A stretch of DNA of 12,802 nucleotides from an uncultured Lachnospiraceae bacterium (GCA_910577675.1 CAJTOR010000067.1:1-12802), one strand, 5' to 3'. Positions 1-5,926 are shown, numbered from the stretch's first letter. The notes: generated from the letters alone by a model not told the origin. A program made the numbers and translations.

Positions 1-305
1 TGAATCCATCTTTGCAAAACACTGCGGCTTGGAATACCATACTTCGCTATAACTTCATTGATCGAAAATCCCTCTATGACCACCGCTTCCACACACTCCT
101 GTTTAAAATCAGAAGAGTATGAGGCATTGCCCAGCTTTTTCGCGAATCCACTTTTTCCATGGTGCTGATAGCATCGAACCCAAAGCTGTACAGACGTGAC
201 ACCTACACCATATTTATTGGCAGTATATTGGAGTCCGCCTTCTCCATTTAAATAAGCTTCAGCAACCATAATTTTAAACTCTGATGAATATTTAGGCTTT
301 GACAT
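1..305 (-). CDS. IS3-family transposase OrfA (IS150 InsJ-like), N-terminal part
   Basis: The reading frame starts at ATG 305 and is still open at the left edge, giving 101 visible residues. It begins MSKPKYSSEFKIMVAEAYL, closely resembling the start of IS150 InsJ. Two helix-turn-helix units follow: one around residues 20-45 (QYTANKYGVGVTSVQLWV) and a second around residues 75-100 (SINEVIAKYGIPSRSVLQRW). In this family OrfA binds the IS ends, and a programmed -1 frameshift fuses it to the DDE catalytic OrfB, which is out of view. The start is supported by an AAGGGGG Shine-Dalgarno about 6 bases upstream. That site lies in the 3' arm of a 16-bp inverted repeat, which suggests translation is blocked in transcripts entering from outside the IS. 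Confidence 0.85.
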   Translation of the reverse strand, partial: MSKPKYSSEFKIMVAEAYLNGEGGLQYTANKYGVGVTSVQLWVRCYQHHGKSGFAKKLGNASYSSDFKQECVEAVVIEGFSINEVIAKYGIPSRSVLQRWI

Positions 306-309
306 AAAA

Positions 310-359
310 ATCCCCCTTAAATAGATTTTGGTTATTTGCCTTGTCTATTTAAGGGGGAT
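310..359 (-). promoter_or_regulatory. 16-bp inverted repeat sequestering the IS transposase RBS
   Basis: Bases 310-325 and 344-359 are perfect reverse complements (16 bp) separated by 18 bases. On the minus-strand transcript the second arm contains the Shine-Dalgarno of the transposase gene starting at 305. The first arm is the IS terminus itself. A transcript reading in from flanking DNA would fold and hide the ribosome binding site. A transcript starting between the arms would not. This is a known protective design in several IS families; its operation here is inferred from the sequence. Confidence 0.7.
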
Positions 360-422
360 CATATCACTACTGTTACCGACCTTTTCTTATAAGATTTTGA
401 ATTTTGGTATTTTCTGGGGATT

Positions 423-1301
423 TTATTTAAAGGTTTTCAATAACTGCTGTTCAATAAGATTCATTTCTACATTACTATAATTGCGTTGCGGAAATGAAGT
501 AAACATATTTTTGTTATGGCGATGTTTTTTCTGGTCTTCTGCGATCCATTTTCGGATCGTTTCCAGATTGCAGCAATGGTATGCTGATGTCCGACGGATG
601 TATTCTTCGGTCATTTGTTCACCAAACTCCAAGACGAGTTCCTGTTTTTCTTCGCGCGTTATAGCGCGCTTAGAGAGAGTATTAGATATATTATTTAAGT
701 TTTTATTCTTTGAATTCTCTGGGTTTTTATCCGAAAAACCGGAATGGTTCCAAGAATAACCTGCTTTTTTCGCGGAATAAGGGAGATTATTCCCTGAATA
801 ACTCGAAGTTTCTCGTGGAATAAAAGAGTTTTTTCCAGGGAATAACCCAGAATTATTCTCGGAATAATGCGGGGGAGTACAACATACTTTCAGAAAAGAT
901 TCTGTTTCACTTTCGTCTAAGAGCCAAAAACATTCGATTAAAATTGTATTCTTTTTGGCACGATCTTTCACGGCTTTTTGGAACTGTAGCTGGATCGAAC
1001 GGGAAGTTAAAATGTTGTATGATTGAAATAATTCCAGATCAAACAGGGATTTTTCAAGGAAAAATCCCAATACTTGCATAACCTGTTCCTGGTCCATCCC
1101 TAAATCCAAAAATATGTTGCGAAAGAGATCTGTATCCATTTGCAGATAGTACCCATTTTTGTAGATTTTGCAGAGAAGATATAAATAAAGGGAAATTCCG
1201 TCTGCCCCGTAAGATTCCTGGATGGTTCGGATTTCTTTTCCCGAAAATAGGTTTACATCCAGTGGGAAGGAATCAAGCCCCTGCTTTTTTGGCCTTGCCA
1301 T
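423..1301 (-). CDS. Lin1244/Lin1753-type (DUF4373) replication-initiator-like protein
   Basis: This is a 292-aa protein. The start MARPKKQGLDSFPLDVNLF, followed by an YGADGISLYLYLLCKIYKNGYYL stretch, matches the Lin1244/Lin1753-like N-terminal domain (DUF4373), a DnaD-like winged-helix domain found in phage, plasmid and ICE replication proteins. Residues about 1-120 form that domain. Residues about 145-197 are a low-complexity linker rich in Ser, Asn and Tyr, and a helical basic C-terminus follows. I chose ATG 1301 over the upstream ATG at 1322 because AGGAGG lies 7 bases before it and the family starts with MARPKK. The linker DNA is a periodic dyad array, as in RepA_N-type plasmid genes that carry their origin internally. 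It is the last visible gene of a leftward operon; an IS follows. The role in replication is inferred from family and context. Confidence 0.85.
   Translation of the reverse strand: MARPKKQGLDSFPLDVNLFSGKEIRTIQESYGADGISLYLYLLCKIYKNGYYLQMDTDLFRNIFLDLGMDQEQVMQVLGFFLEKSLFDLELFQSYNILTSRSIQLQFQKAVKDRAKKNTILIECFWLLDESETESFLKVCCTPPHYSENNSGLFPGKNSFIPRETSSYSGNNLPYSAKKAGYSWNHSGFSDKNPENSKNKNLNNISNTLSKRAITREEKQELVLEFGEQMTEEYIRRTSAYHCCNLETIRKWIAEDQKKHRHNKNMFTSFPQRNYSNVEMNLIEQQLLKTFK
712..883. repeat. Iteron-like array of GAATAA...TTATTC dyads inside the initiator gene
   Basis: GAATAA occurs at 754, 775, 796, 818, 840 and 862 on the plus strand, with degenerate copies at 712 (GAATTC) and 733 (GAAAAA). The steps are therefore 21, 21, 21, 21, 22, 22 and 22 bp. 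Within most units the second half is TTATTC or a close variant such as TTTTTC. The units at 775 and 840 are perfect dyads with 6- and 7-base centres. The step changes from 21 to 22 bp, so the motif is read in different codon phases (Tyr-Ser, Leu-Phe or Phe-Ile). This argues that the DNA, not the protein, is being conserved. Two-helical-turn spacing fits iterons bound by a replication initiator. Confidence 0.7.
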
Positions 1302-1328
1302 TTTTGTGCCTCCTAATATCAATAGCGG

Positions 1329-1376
1329 TCTGGATGGGATAAAAATCTTACACCCATCCAGAGATTTTTTGTTTTA
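1329..1376 (+). terminator. Intrinsic terminator reading rightward, antisense to the operon
   Basis: A perfect 10-bp stem (1329-1338 with 1353-1362) with a 14-base loop is followed on the plus strand by GATTTTTTGTTTTATT. On the minus strand the stem has no following U-tract. It would therefore stop rightward transcription, antisense to the flanking leftward genes. It could also act as a processing or stability hairpin in the leftward mRNA, between the 70-aa gene and the initiator gene. Confidence 0.55.
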
Positions 1377-1586
1377 TTGGTCATCATCTTCTGATTCGGT
1401 AAGAATCTTATAAATATTGGAAGAATATTCCTTAATCTTTTCGAGCTGCTCCATAACACCAGCAACCGTCCATGAAATCGTTTCATCGTCCCGCTGTCTG
1501 CTGATGGTGGATAACGTAGCGTAAGAGATTTCAATTGCGCGGTTGATATCCTCAAGATTCTGCGTTAATAATTCATTCTGCTCCAT
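1374..1586 (-). CDS. Small acidic helical protein of a mobile-element operon, function unknown
   Basis: This 70-aa protein begins MEQNELLTQNLEDINRAIEI and ends in an acidic tail (ESEDDDQ). It is predicted to be mostly helical, with no transmembrane segment and no recognised catalytic motif. The start is well supported: AGGAGG lies 8 bases upstream of ATG 1586. It sits between the 62-codon gene and the initiator-like gene, all leftward, so it is probably cotranscribed with them from the promoter at 2045-2073. Similar short proteins are common beside replication or conjugation genes in Firmicute mobile elements, but I do not recognise a named family. The coding call is firm; the function is not known. 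Confidence 0.75.
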   Translation of the reverse strand: MEQNELLTQNLEDINRAIEISYATLSTISRQRDDETISWTVAGVMEQLEKIKEYSSNIYKILTESEDDDQ

Positions 1587-1683
1587 ATTGAATGCCTCCT
1601 TTTGTCGTATGGCTGATCATTTGCCAAACTAAGGTTACAGGCGAGGTAGTAAAACAAAAAGCAGTGAAATGGTTTTTGTGCAT

Positions 1684-1729
1684 AAAAAAATACCTCTTGT
1701 TATCATTTTGGGGTTGCCAAACAGAGGTA
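1684..1729 (-). terminator. Possible leftward attenuator hairpin upstream of the 70-aa gene
   Basis: On the minus strand TACCTCT (1729-1723) pairs with AGAGGTA (1697-1691), and seven U residues follow (1690-1684). The 25-base loop contains a smaller TTTGG/CCAAA pairing. The short stem and large loop make this a weak terminator or attenuator between the 62-codon and 70-aa genes. Confidence 0.35.
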
Positions 1730-1743
1730 CACAGTGCTATAAT
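1714..1743 (+). promoter_or_regulatory. Sigma-A-like promoter, rightward, candidate for a small RNA
   Basis: TTGCCA at 1714-1719 and a perfect TATAAT at 1738-1743 are 18 bases apart. No plausible plus-strand gene follows. A hairpin about 50 bases downstream could end a short transcript. Confidence 0.4.
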
Positions 1744-1749
1744 ATTTGC

Positions 1750-1832
1750 GTACCGTCTTTTGGCTATATGCCGAGAGTCGTGTCAGGATAGGGGTAGCTG
1801 TGTGGATTGGTCGTCTTAGCAGCTGCCCTTTA
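1750..1832 (+). ncRNA. Candidate short RNA between two leftward genes
   Basis: A rightward transcript from the promoter at 1714-1743 would start near 1750. It would reach a 9-bp hairpin (1792-1800 with 1820-1828, one G-U pair) followed by TTTAT. The product would be about 80 bases and overlaps no good plus-strand gene. It lies antisense to the leader between the 62- and 70-codon genes. The terminator U-tract is weak. This is a proposal from promoter and hairpin only; I do not recognise an RNA family. Confidence 0.3.
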
Positions 1833-2018
1833 TCATTCCTTTAATTCTTCGTCGATTTTTTCATTGAGCCATTCTTTTTTTGTTTTTCTTTCTTTCGAAA
1901 GTTTTCCTTCTAAGTTTTCCAACTTCTTTTTGTCAACTTCCACGTAAAAGGCTTTTGTTTCTTTTTGCTTTCTGCGCTCCCTGAAATAATCGGCTCGGCT
2001 TTTATCTGCTACCCTCAT
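1833..2018 (-). CDS. Small highly charged protein, possibly ribbon-helix-helix-like
   Basis: This protein of about 61 aa starts MRVADKSRADYFRERRKQKE. It has a very basic N-terminus, then a segment KAFYVEVDKKKLENLEGKLS that could form a strand followed by a helix, and a helical end TKKEWLNEKIDEELKE. The strand-helix-helix layout suggests a small ribbon-helix-helix DNA binder, but I cannot confirm it. The perfect Shine-Dalgarno AGGAGGTGAT runs directly into the start: ATG 2018 is only 2 bases after AGGAGG, and the in-frame GTG at 2021 overlaps it. No later in-frame start exists. It is the first gene of the leftward operon, with a very short 5' leader carrying a palindrome. This fits an autoregulator, which is inferred. 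Confidence 0.7.
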   Translation of the reverse strand: MRVADKSRADYFRERRKQKETKAFYVEVDKKKLENLEGKLSKERKTKKEWLNEKIDEELKE

Positions 2019-2029
2019 CACCTCCTAAT

Positions 2030-2045
2030 TTGTAGCTTGCTACAA
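2030..2045. promoter_or_regulatory. 16-bp palindrome at the transcription start (operator candidate)
   Basis: TTGTAGC TT GCTACAA is a perfect 7-2-7 palindrome. It abuts the -10 box and covers the expected transcription start of the leftward promoter. Its position would let a bound dimer block RNA polymerase. A second, weaker dyad (ATTACA TT TGTAAT) lies at 2100-2113, upstream of the -35 box. Confidence 0.5.
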
Positions 2046-2073
2046 TTATATATGCAGGCTGTTATAAAGTCAA
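2045..2073 (-). promoter_or_regulatory. Strong sigma-A promoter for the leftward operon
   Basis: On the minus strand, TTGACT (2073-2068) and a perfect TATAAT (2050-2045) are separated by exactly 17 bases. Transcription should start around 2038, leaving a leader of only about 20 bases before the first gene of the leftward operon. Confidence 0.85.
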
Positions 2074-2861
2074 CCTTTTTTTGAAATTTTTCGGTTTTCA
2101 TTACATTTGTAATAGATTGAAAGAAAGGTAAAGGAAATGAAAGTCATTGTACAAAAAAGAACTGCTTCGCTTTAAAATTCAAGTCGATTAAAAAAATTTT
2201 TTTAGAATGACTCGTCACCCCCTTGTTTTTTCGACATTAAGTGAAGGGCTTTTTTTCGAACAGTTCCTTCACCCGCACATTGACAACTTCATATTGGTGT
2301 GACAGATACATTTGTGACAGACCGGGAAACCGGAAGCGACGTGCCGGAGCGCGCCAAGACGGTATGCAGTGAGCTTTCTGTACTGGAGAACAATATCAAT
2401 CGGGCAAAAAGTAATTTCAGCGATTGCAGGATTGCTCTTTCCAGGACAGAATCCCCTGTTTCATACACCGAGCGATAACGTTTGCGGCAGTAACGCCCTG
2501 TGGTGGGGCAGATTGCGATGAACCCTGTCCAAGATCATGATACTTCTGCCTGAAAAAGGCAGCCCCAAAAAGGGAGAATGCATCACCTCTGTTTGAGAAA
2601 GAACAGGGGGCGGCTTTTATGGTGTCCGAAAAACAGGAGCAATCCTGTTTGAGAACCAACGGAACGTCTGTTACACCTTCAAATAGAGTAATAACTGCGA
2701 AAGAATAAGATTATCACTTATTTTTTCACAAAAGGCTGGTGTTTCGGAAAGTTATGTAAAAGTTTTCCATCGGGAAATTAGTGGAAATACAAAAATGATT
2801 ATAGGTATCCTGTTGGATGGCTTTTATATAACAGAACTGAAATTTATTACAGCCTATTTTT
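2074..2861. other. Divergent spacer without a convincing gene
   Basis: I find no reading frame with both a ribosome binding site and recognisable protein character. What can be seen includes the dyad ATTACATTTGTAAT at 2100-2113 and an A7T7 palindrome at 2189-2204. There is an imperfect hairpin GTGAAGG/CCTTCAC (2241-2247 with 2266-2272). An open frame of 59 codons from GTG 2299 to 2478 could be a remnant. An 8-bp stem (2631-2638 with 2643-2650, loop GCAA) lies further on. CTGTTTGAGAA is repeated directly at 2589-2599 and 2645-2655. From about 2480 to 2700 the sequence has short stretches that look coding in different frames, suggesting a decayed gene. Confidence 0.5.
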
Positions 2862-2935
2862 CTATCGGAGCGATAGAAGCCATGCGGCAGAACGTAGGTT
2901 TTGCTTTCTGCCGTATTTTTGTATCACTCCGATAG
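2862..2935 (+). promoter_or_regulatory. Foldable leader of the helicase gene with alternative pairings
   Basis: CTATCGGAG (2862-2870) can pair with CTCCGATAG (2927-2935), enclosing a terminator hairpin. The same first strand can instead form a tight local hairpin, CTATCG/CGATAG (2862-2867 with 2871-2876). The two are mutually exclusive. The structure ends only 6 bases before the Shine-Dalgarno region (2942-2949) of the helicase gene. This layout suggests attenuation, but no ligand-binding fold or leader peptide is recognised. Confidence 0.4.
2885..2920 (+). terminator. Intrinsic terminator in the helicase leader
   Basis: CGGCAGAA (2885-2892) pairs perfectly with TTCTGCCG (2906-2913) around a 13-base loop, followed by TATTTTT. 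It lies about 40 bases upstream of the chosen start of the helicase gene. It therefore either ends an upstream transcript or attenuates this one. Confidence 0.65.
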
Positions 2936-2957
2936 GCAAACAAAGGGGGCTAAAATT

Positions 2958-5261
2958 TTGGATAAGTTTGATTACTGTATGGCAGAGATAAATCATAGGA
3001 TTTTTGAAGCGGGGCTATTTTTACCGGATGAAAAAGTGGTGCTGACCTTACAGGGCTTTGTATTGTTAGAACATTTCACGGGGAAAAAATACGATTACCG
3101 TATGGTTGACCTGGCTACGCGAAAAGCGAGAAAACTTTTTTCGAGGGCAACACCATTAACTGAGGGCGGTTACCGGAGGGCAATGGAGAAAATGCAGAGG
3201 GTGGGAAAGCCACAGACAAATGGGATAGATGTCAGTGCTTACAATTTTCTGACCCATATTTTTTGTGATATCCTGCCACTGCATGGGTTTGTCCTACGGG
3301 AAAACCAGCTTCTTCTTTCCCTTGCCATGCTGGGGGCGATGGAAGAAAAAAAGATTGCGCTATGTGAGGCGGAGGTTGGAACGGGAAAGACCTTGGCATA
3401 CCTTGTGGCAGCAATCGTATACCGTCTTTTTTATGCAGACAGACAACCCGTTGTGATTTCCACTTCTACGGTTGCCCTGCAAAAGGCATTGACAGAGGAG
3501 TACATCCCACAGCTTTCAAATATCCTGCTACAACACCGGATTATTGAGATCCCACTTACCTTTGCGATCCGGAAAGGGAAAAAGCATTATGCCTGCGTTC
3601 TGCGGGTAAGGACTTATCTTGCGTCACTTCAACATAATAACTGTGCGGAAGATCAGGATTTGATAGAACTTTTGACCGCCATTTTTGCCGGAGTCTGCCC
3701 TGCCGATTTGGACGGGCTGCCACTGACGGACTATGTGAAAGGCTGCATCCAGGTGGAACAATGCCAATCAAACTGTCCGGTTGCTGATATATGCCGTTAT
3801 CGCGCTTTACAGAAGGAATCTGGATGGAAAAAAATTGATTTCCAGATTGTGAACCATAACATGGTATTGGCAGATATTCTTAGCCAGAAAGGTGGACGAA
3901 ACCGTTTACTCCCTGAATATGGGGTATTGGTTTTTGATGAGGCGCATAAACTTCTTGATGCTGCACGGCAGATGTACGGGGTAAGTTTTACCAATATGGA
4001 GTTGGAGCGGCTGGCGGTAAGCATCCGCCGTGCCGTGGGCAGGTGTTTGGGGAAAAAGCGGGTTCTATTGCAGTGTGAAGAAATGTTACAGTGGAATGCC
4101 TTATTTTTTGAAGCCTTAAATGGCAGTACGGAAGGGATAAGGCATCCTTCATCCGGTAAAGGGATTGTATTAACCGGGGAGCGTGCAGGACGATTGGAAA
4201 GGTTGATAGAAACCCTACAGGGGCTATCTGCATTTTTTTATGCGGCGAGCCAGCAGGGGGTTGTGCTGCGGCAATGCTCCGGCAGGTTGGAAAAGGCACA
4301 GGGTTCTGTATTTTGGCGGCTTTTTTCAAGGATGGGAAAAATATTGGACAAGCTAGATGGACTGCTCCATACAGAGCAGTTTATTTATTGGCTGGAATAT
4401 GTTGGTGGGATGGAATGCCAGCTTTGCGCTTTGCCAAAACAGTTGGACTTTATCCTTTATGAGGATTTATGGGGTAAGGAAATCCCCTACATACTGACAT
4501 CCGCAACCTTGTCCGTAGGAGGTGATTTTTCCCATTTTATACACCGGACAGGGATTGATTTTTTAAAGGGGGATCGAATTCGGACAACAAGCAAAGCATC
4601 TCCATTTGACTACCAAAACCATGCGTTATTGTATTTGCCGGAGGATATGCCATTTCCGGAAGTGAGAAGTCTGGATTACTTGAATGCCGTCTGCGGGAAA
4701 GTGGAGGCACTGGTTCAGCAGACATATGGGCATACCTTAATCTTGTTTACTTCCTATCGGATGATGGGGATGGTTTACCAGAAACTTCTTGACCGGATTA
4801 CAGACTATCCGCTTTTTCGGATGGGGAAAGGAAGATTGGAGGTAATCAAGGCGTTCCGGGCAAGTGGGAATGGTGTTCTGTTTGCGAGTGACAGTGCCGG
4901 GGAAGGGATCGATCTGGCAGGGGATATTCTTTCTTCTGTCATTATTGTAAAACTTCCGTTTCCGGCTCCTGATCCAGTTTTAGAGTATGAGAAATCCCTG
5001 CATGATGATTTTTACCGTTATCTGTCGGAAACGATTGTGCCAAGTATGTTGGTAAAGCTACGGCAGTGGGTCGGGCGGGGAATACGGCGGGAAACGGATA
5101 CCTGTGTGTTTTCTATCCTAGACAGCCGGGCAGCATTGCGTTACCGGAAGGAGATTTTGTCCGCGTTGCCGGATATGCCAGTGACAGAGCGGATGGAGGA
5201 TGTGGGAGCATTTATCCGGGAGCATAAAGATAAGGATTATTTTGGGAGCTTGGAAGATTGA
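2958..5261 (+). CDS. DinG/XPD-like superfamily 2 DNA helicase with Fe-S cysteines
   Basis: This 767-aa protein is an ATP-dependent helicase of the DinG/XPD (Rad3) type. Walker A is EVGTGKT (about 139-145). Walker B is the DEAH box VFDEAHKL (327-330), and a motif III-like TSATL lies at 514-518. Motif VI is RQWVGRGIRR (702-711). Between motifs I and II, Cys213 and a cluster at 263, 269, 273 and 279 fit the four-cysteine iron-sulfur site of this family, with one spare. The length matches family members. I chose TTG 2958, preceded by AAAGGGGGC at good spacing, over a TTG at 2901 that lies inside a terminator stem. The stop lies 126 bp before the 90-aa gene and well upstream of the recombinases. 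DinG-type enzymes unwind DNA, including R-loops and recombination or replication intermediates. The role in this element is not known; it could assist replication or transfer. Confidence 0.9.
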   Translation: MDKFDYCMAEINHRIFEAGLFLPDEKVVLTLQGFVLLEHFTGKKYDYRMVDLATRKARKLFSRATPLTEGGYRRAMEKMQRVGKPQTNGIDVSAYNFLTHIFCDILPLHGFVLRENQLLLSLAMLGAMEEKKIALCEAEVGTGKTLAYLVAAIVYRLFYADRQPVVISTSTVALQKALTEEYIPQLSNILLQHRIIEIPLTFAIRKGKKHYACVLRVRTYLASLQHNNCAEDQDLIELLTAIFAGVCPADLDGLPLTDYVKGCIQVEQCQSNCPVADICRYRALQKESGWKKIDFQIVNHNMVLADILSQKGGRNRLLPEYGVLVFDEAHKLLDAARQMYGVSFTNMELERLAVSIRRAVGRCLGKKRVLLQCEEMLQWNALFFEALNGSTEGIRHPSSGKGIVLTGERAGRLERLIETLQGLSAFFYAASQQGVVLRQCSGRLEKAQGSVFWRLFSRMGKILDKLDGLLHTEQFIYWLEYVGGMECQLCALPKQLDFILYEDLWGKEIPYILTSATLSVGGDFSHFIHRTGIDFLKGDRIRTTSKASPFDYQNHALLYLPEDMPFPEVRSLDYLNAVCGKVEALVQQTYGHTLILFTSYRMMGMVYQKLLDRITDYPLFRMGKGRLEVIKAFRASGNGVLFASDSAGEGIDLAGDILSSVIIVKLPFPAPDPVLEYEKSLHDDFYRYLSETIVPSMLVKLRQWVGRGIRRETDTCVFSILDSRAALRYRKEILSALPDMPVTERMEDVGAFIREHKDKDYFGSLED

Positions 5262-5387
5262 AGATGTATCGGGGCGGTGAAAATCTGCCCCCAAAATAGG
5301 ATGGGGACATTAAAAAAAGCAGGGTGTCATAGGACAATCCGTTCAGCGAATAGAATAAGACAGATTGTACAGAAAAGGGGAAAGAAA

Positions 5388-5660
5388 ATGCTTGGTTTGA
5401 CAAGGGAAGAATTGGATGCCATGGCATCCGTGGACATCAGGACAGTGGACATTGATACGCTGACCGATCTTCGGGATATTGAAATTGATACAAGGCAGCC
5501 GATAGAAAAGAAACTGGCCTCTTTTGCGAAGCAGACAAAAAATCTATATGTGCATCGGATCGGCGATTATGTTGTGAAAGTAAAGTTCCAGAAAGAGGGG
5601 GCTACGATCGACGATAAGATGGAGGAATATCTGAAACGGTTAGCTGAAGTGCATATTTAG
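5388..5660 (+). CDS. 90-aa mobile-element protein, DUF6870-like
   Basis: The protein starts MLGLTREELDAMASVDIRTV and continues with a conserved-looking IDTLTDLRDIEIDT segment and a C-terminal part with alternating strands (YVHRIGDYVVKVKF) and a helix. It resembles the short DUF6870-type proteins that often sit beside recombinases and transfer genes in Clostridial mobile elements. That assignment is from memory and tentative. I chose ATG 5388, which has AAGGGGAAAGAAA before it, over an in-frame ATG at 5277. The extra 37 residues of the longer form are basic, look non-conserved, and lack a good ribosome binding site. It is rightward, 126 bp after the helicase. No catalytic motif or membrane segment is seen; the function is unknown. 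Confidence 0.75.
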   Translation: MLGLTREELDAMASVDIRTVDIDTLTDLRDIEIDTRQPIEKKLASFAKQTKNLYVHRIGDYVVKVKFQKEGATIDDKMEEYLKRLAEVHI

Positions 5661-5778
5661 GAAAACGCGGATGAAAGTGTTTCTCGCGTCGGATTTGTGC
5701 CAGGAATATTCCCTTGCAAATCCATGCGTATCCGCAGGCACTTCTAAAGAAACGGTAATTCCATCAACGTTTCCTTAG
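5661..5778. other. Densely structured spacer upstream of the recombinases
   Basis: Several nested inverted repeats occur within 118 bp. GCGGAT/ATCCGC (5667-5672 with 5730-5735) encloses GGATTTG/CAAATCC (5691-5697 with 5717-5723), whose loop holds the palindrome GGAATATTCC (5703-5712). GTGCC (5697-5701) could also pair with GGCAC (5737-5741) as an alternative or pseudoknot. An 11-bp stem with one mismatch follows (5744-5754 with 5768-5778). No gene is evident. It could be a structured RNA or a recombinase or transfer site; I do not recognise a known family. Confidence 0.4.
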
Positions 5779-5880
5779 GGCAAAGTTGAAACAGGTGAAA
5801 ACGAAATGACAGAAAAAATGAAATTTCCTCTTGAAAGAATCAGAAAGTTATGTTAATCTAAAATCGGACGAATCAATGGA

Positions 5881-5926
5881 ACTCCTGATTTTCGGTTGAC
5901 CATAACGGAATAACGAAAACAGGAGT
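5881..5926 (+). promoter_or_regulatory. RBS-sequestering hairpin of the first recombinase gene
   Basis: ACTCCTG plus TTTTCG (5881-5894, one bulged A at 5888) pairs with CGAAAACAGGAGT (5914-5926), a 13-bp stem. The Shine-Dalgarno AGGAG (5921-5925) of the recombinase starting at 5933 is wholly inside the 3' arm. As RNA it would block translation. As DNA it is a dyad of about 46 bp that a protein could bind. The pairing is seen in the sequence; regulation is inferred. Confidence 0.6.

Larger units (their letters stand above)
1..362 (-). mobile_element. IS3-family (IS150-like) insertion sequence, 5' end only
   Basis: This is the upstream end of an insertion sequence whose body continues beyond the left edge. 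It contains the start of an IS150-type orfA on the minus strand. Before the gene lies a terminal sequence that, read on the minus strand, begins TGATCCCCCTTAAATAGAC at about 361. The exact end and any target duplication cannot be fixed because the other end is not visible. The element sits just downstream of the leftward initiator-like gene, so it may have cut off later genes of that operon. The family call rests on the OrfA protein; the outer boundary is inferred. Confidence 0.75.

Noticed and set aside
712..883. CRISPR array
   Set aside because: The period is only 21-22 bp with 6-base cores and no unique 30-base spacers, and it lies inside a coding frame; the iteron-like explanation fits better.
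2417..2659. 80-codon minus-strand open frame in the divergent spacer
   Set aside because: No ribosome binding site, odd composition, and no protein-family character; it lies opposite DNA that looks like a decayed plus-strand gene.
2693..2935. Plus-strand frame with a helix-turn-helix-like stretch (SQKAGVSESYVKVFHREI)
   Set aside because: No start codon with a ribosome binding site, it runs through the terminator and leader stems of the helicase, and the resemblance to a DNA-binding helix is too short to support a call.
2901..2957. Upstream TTG start adding 19 residues to the helicase
   Set aside because: It lies in the loop of an intrinsic terminator and has no Shine-Dalgarno; TTG 2958 has one at proper spacing.
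5277..5387. N-terminal extension of the 90-aa protein
   Set aside because: Poor ribosome binding site and non-conserved-looking basic residues; ATG 5388 is much better supported.
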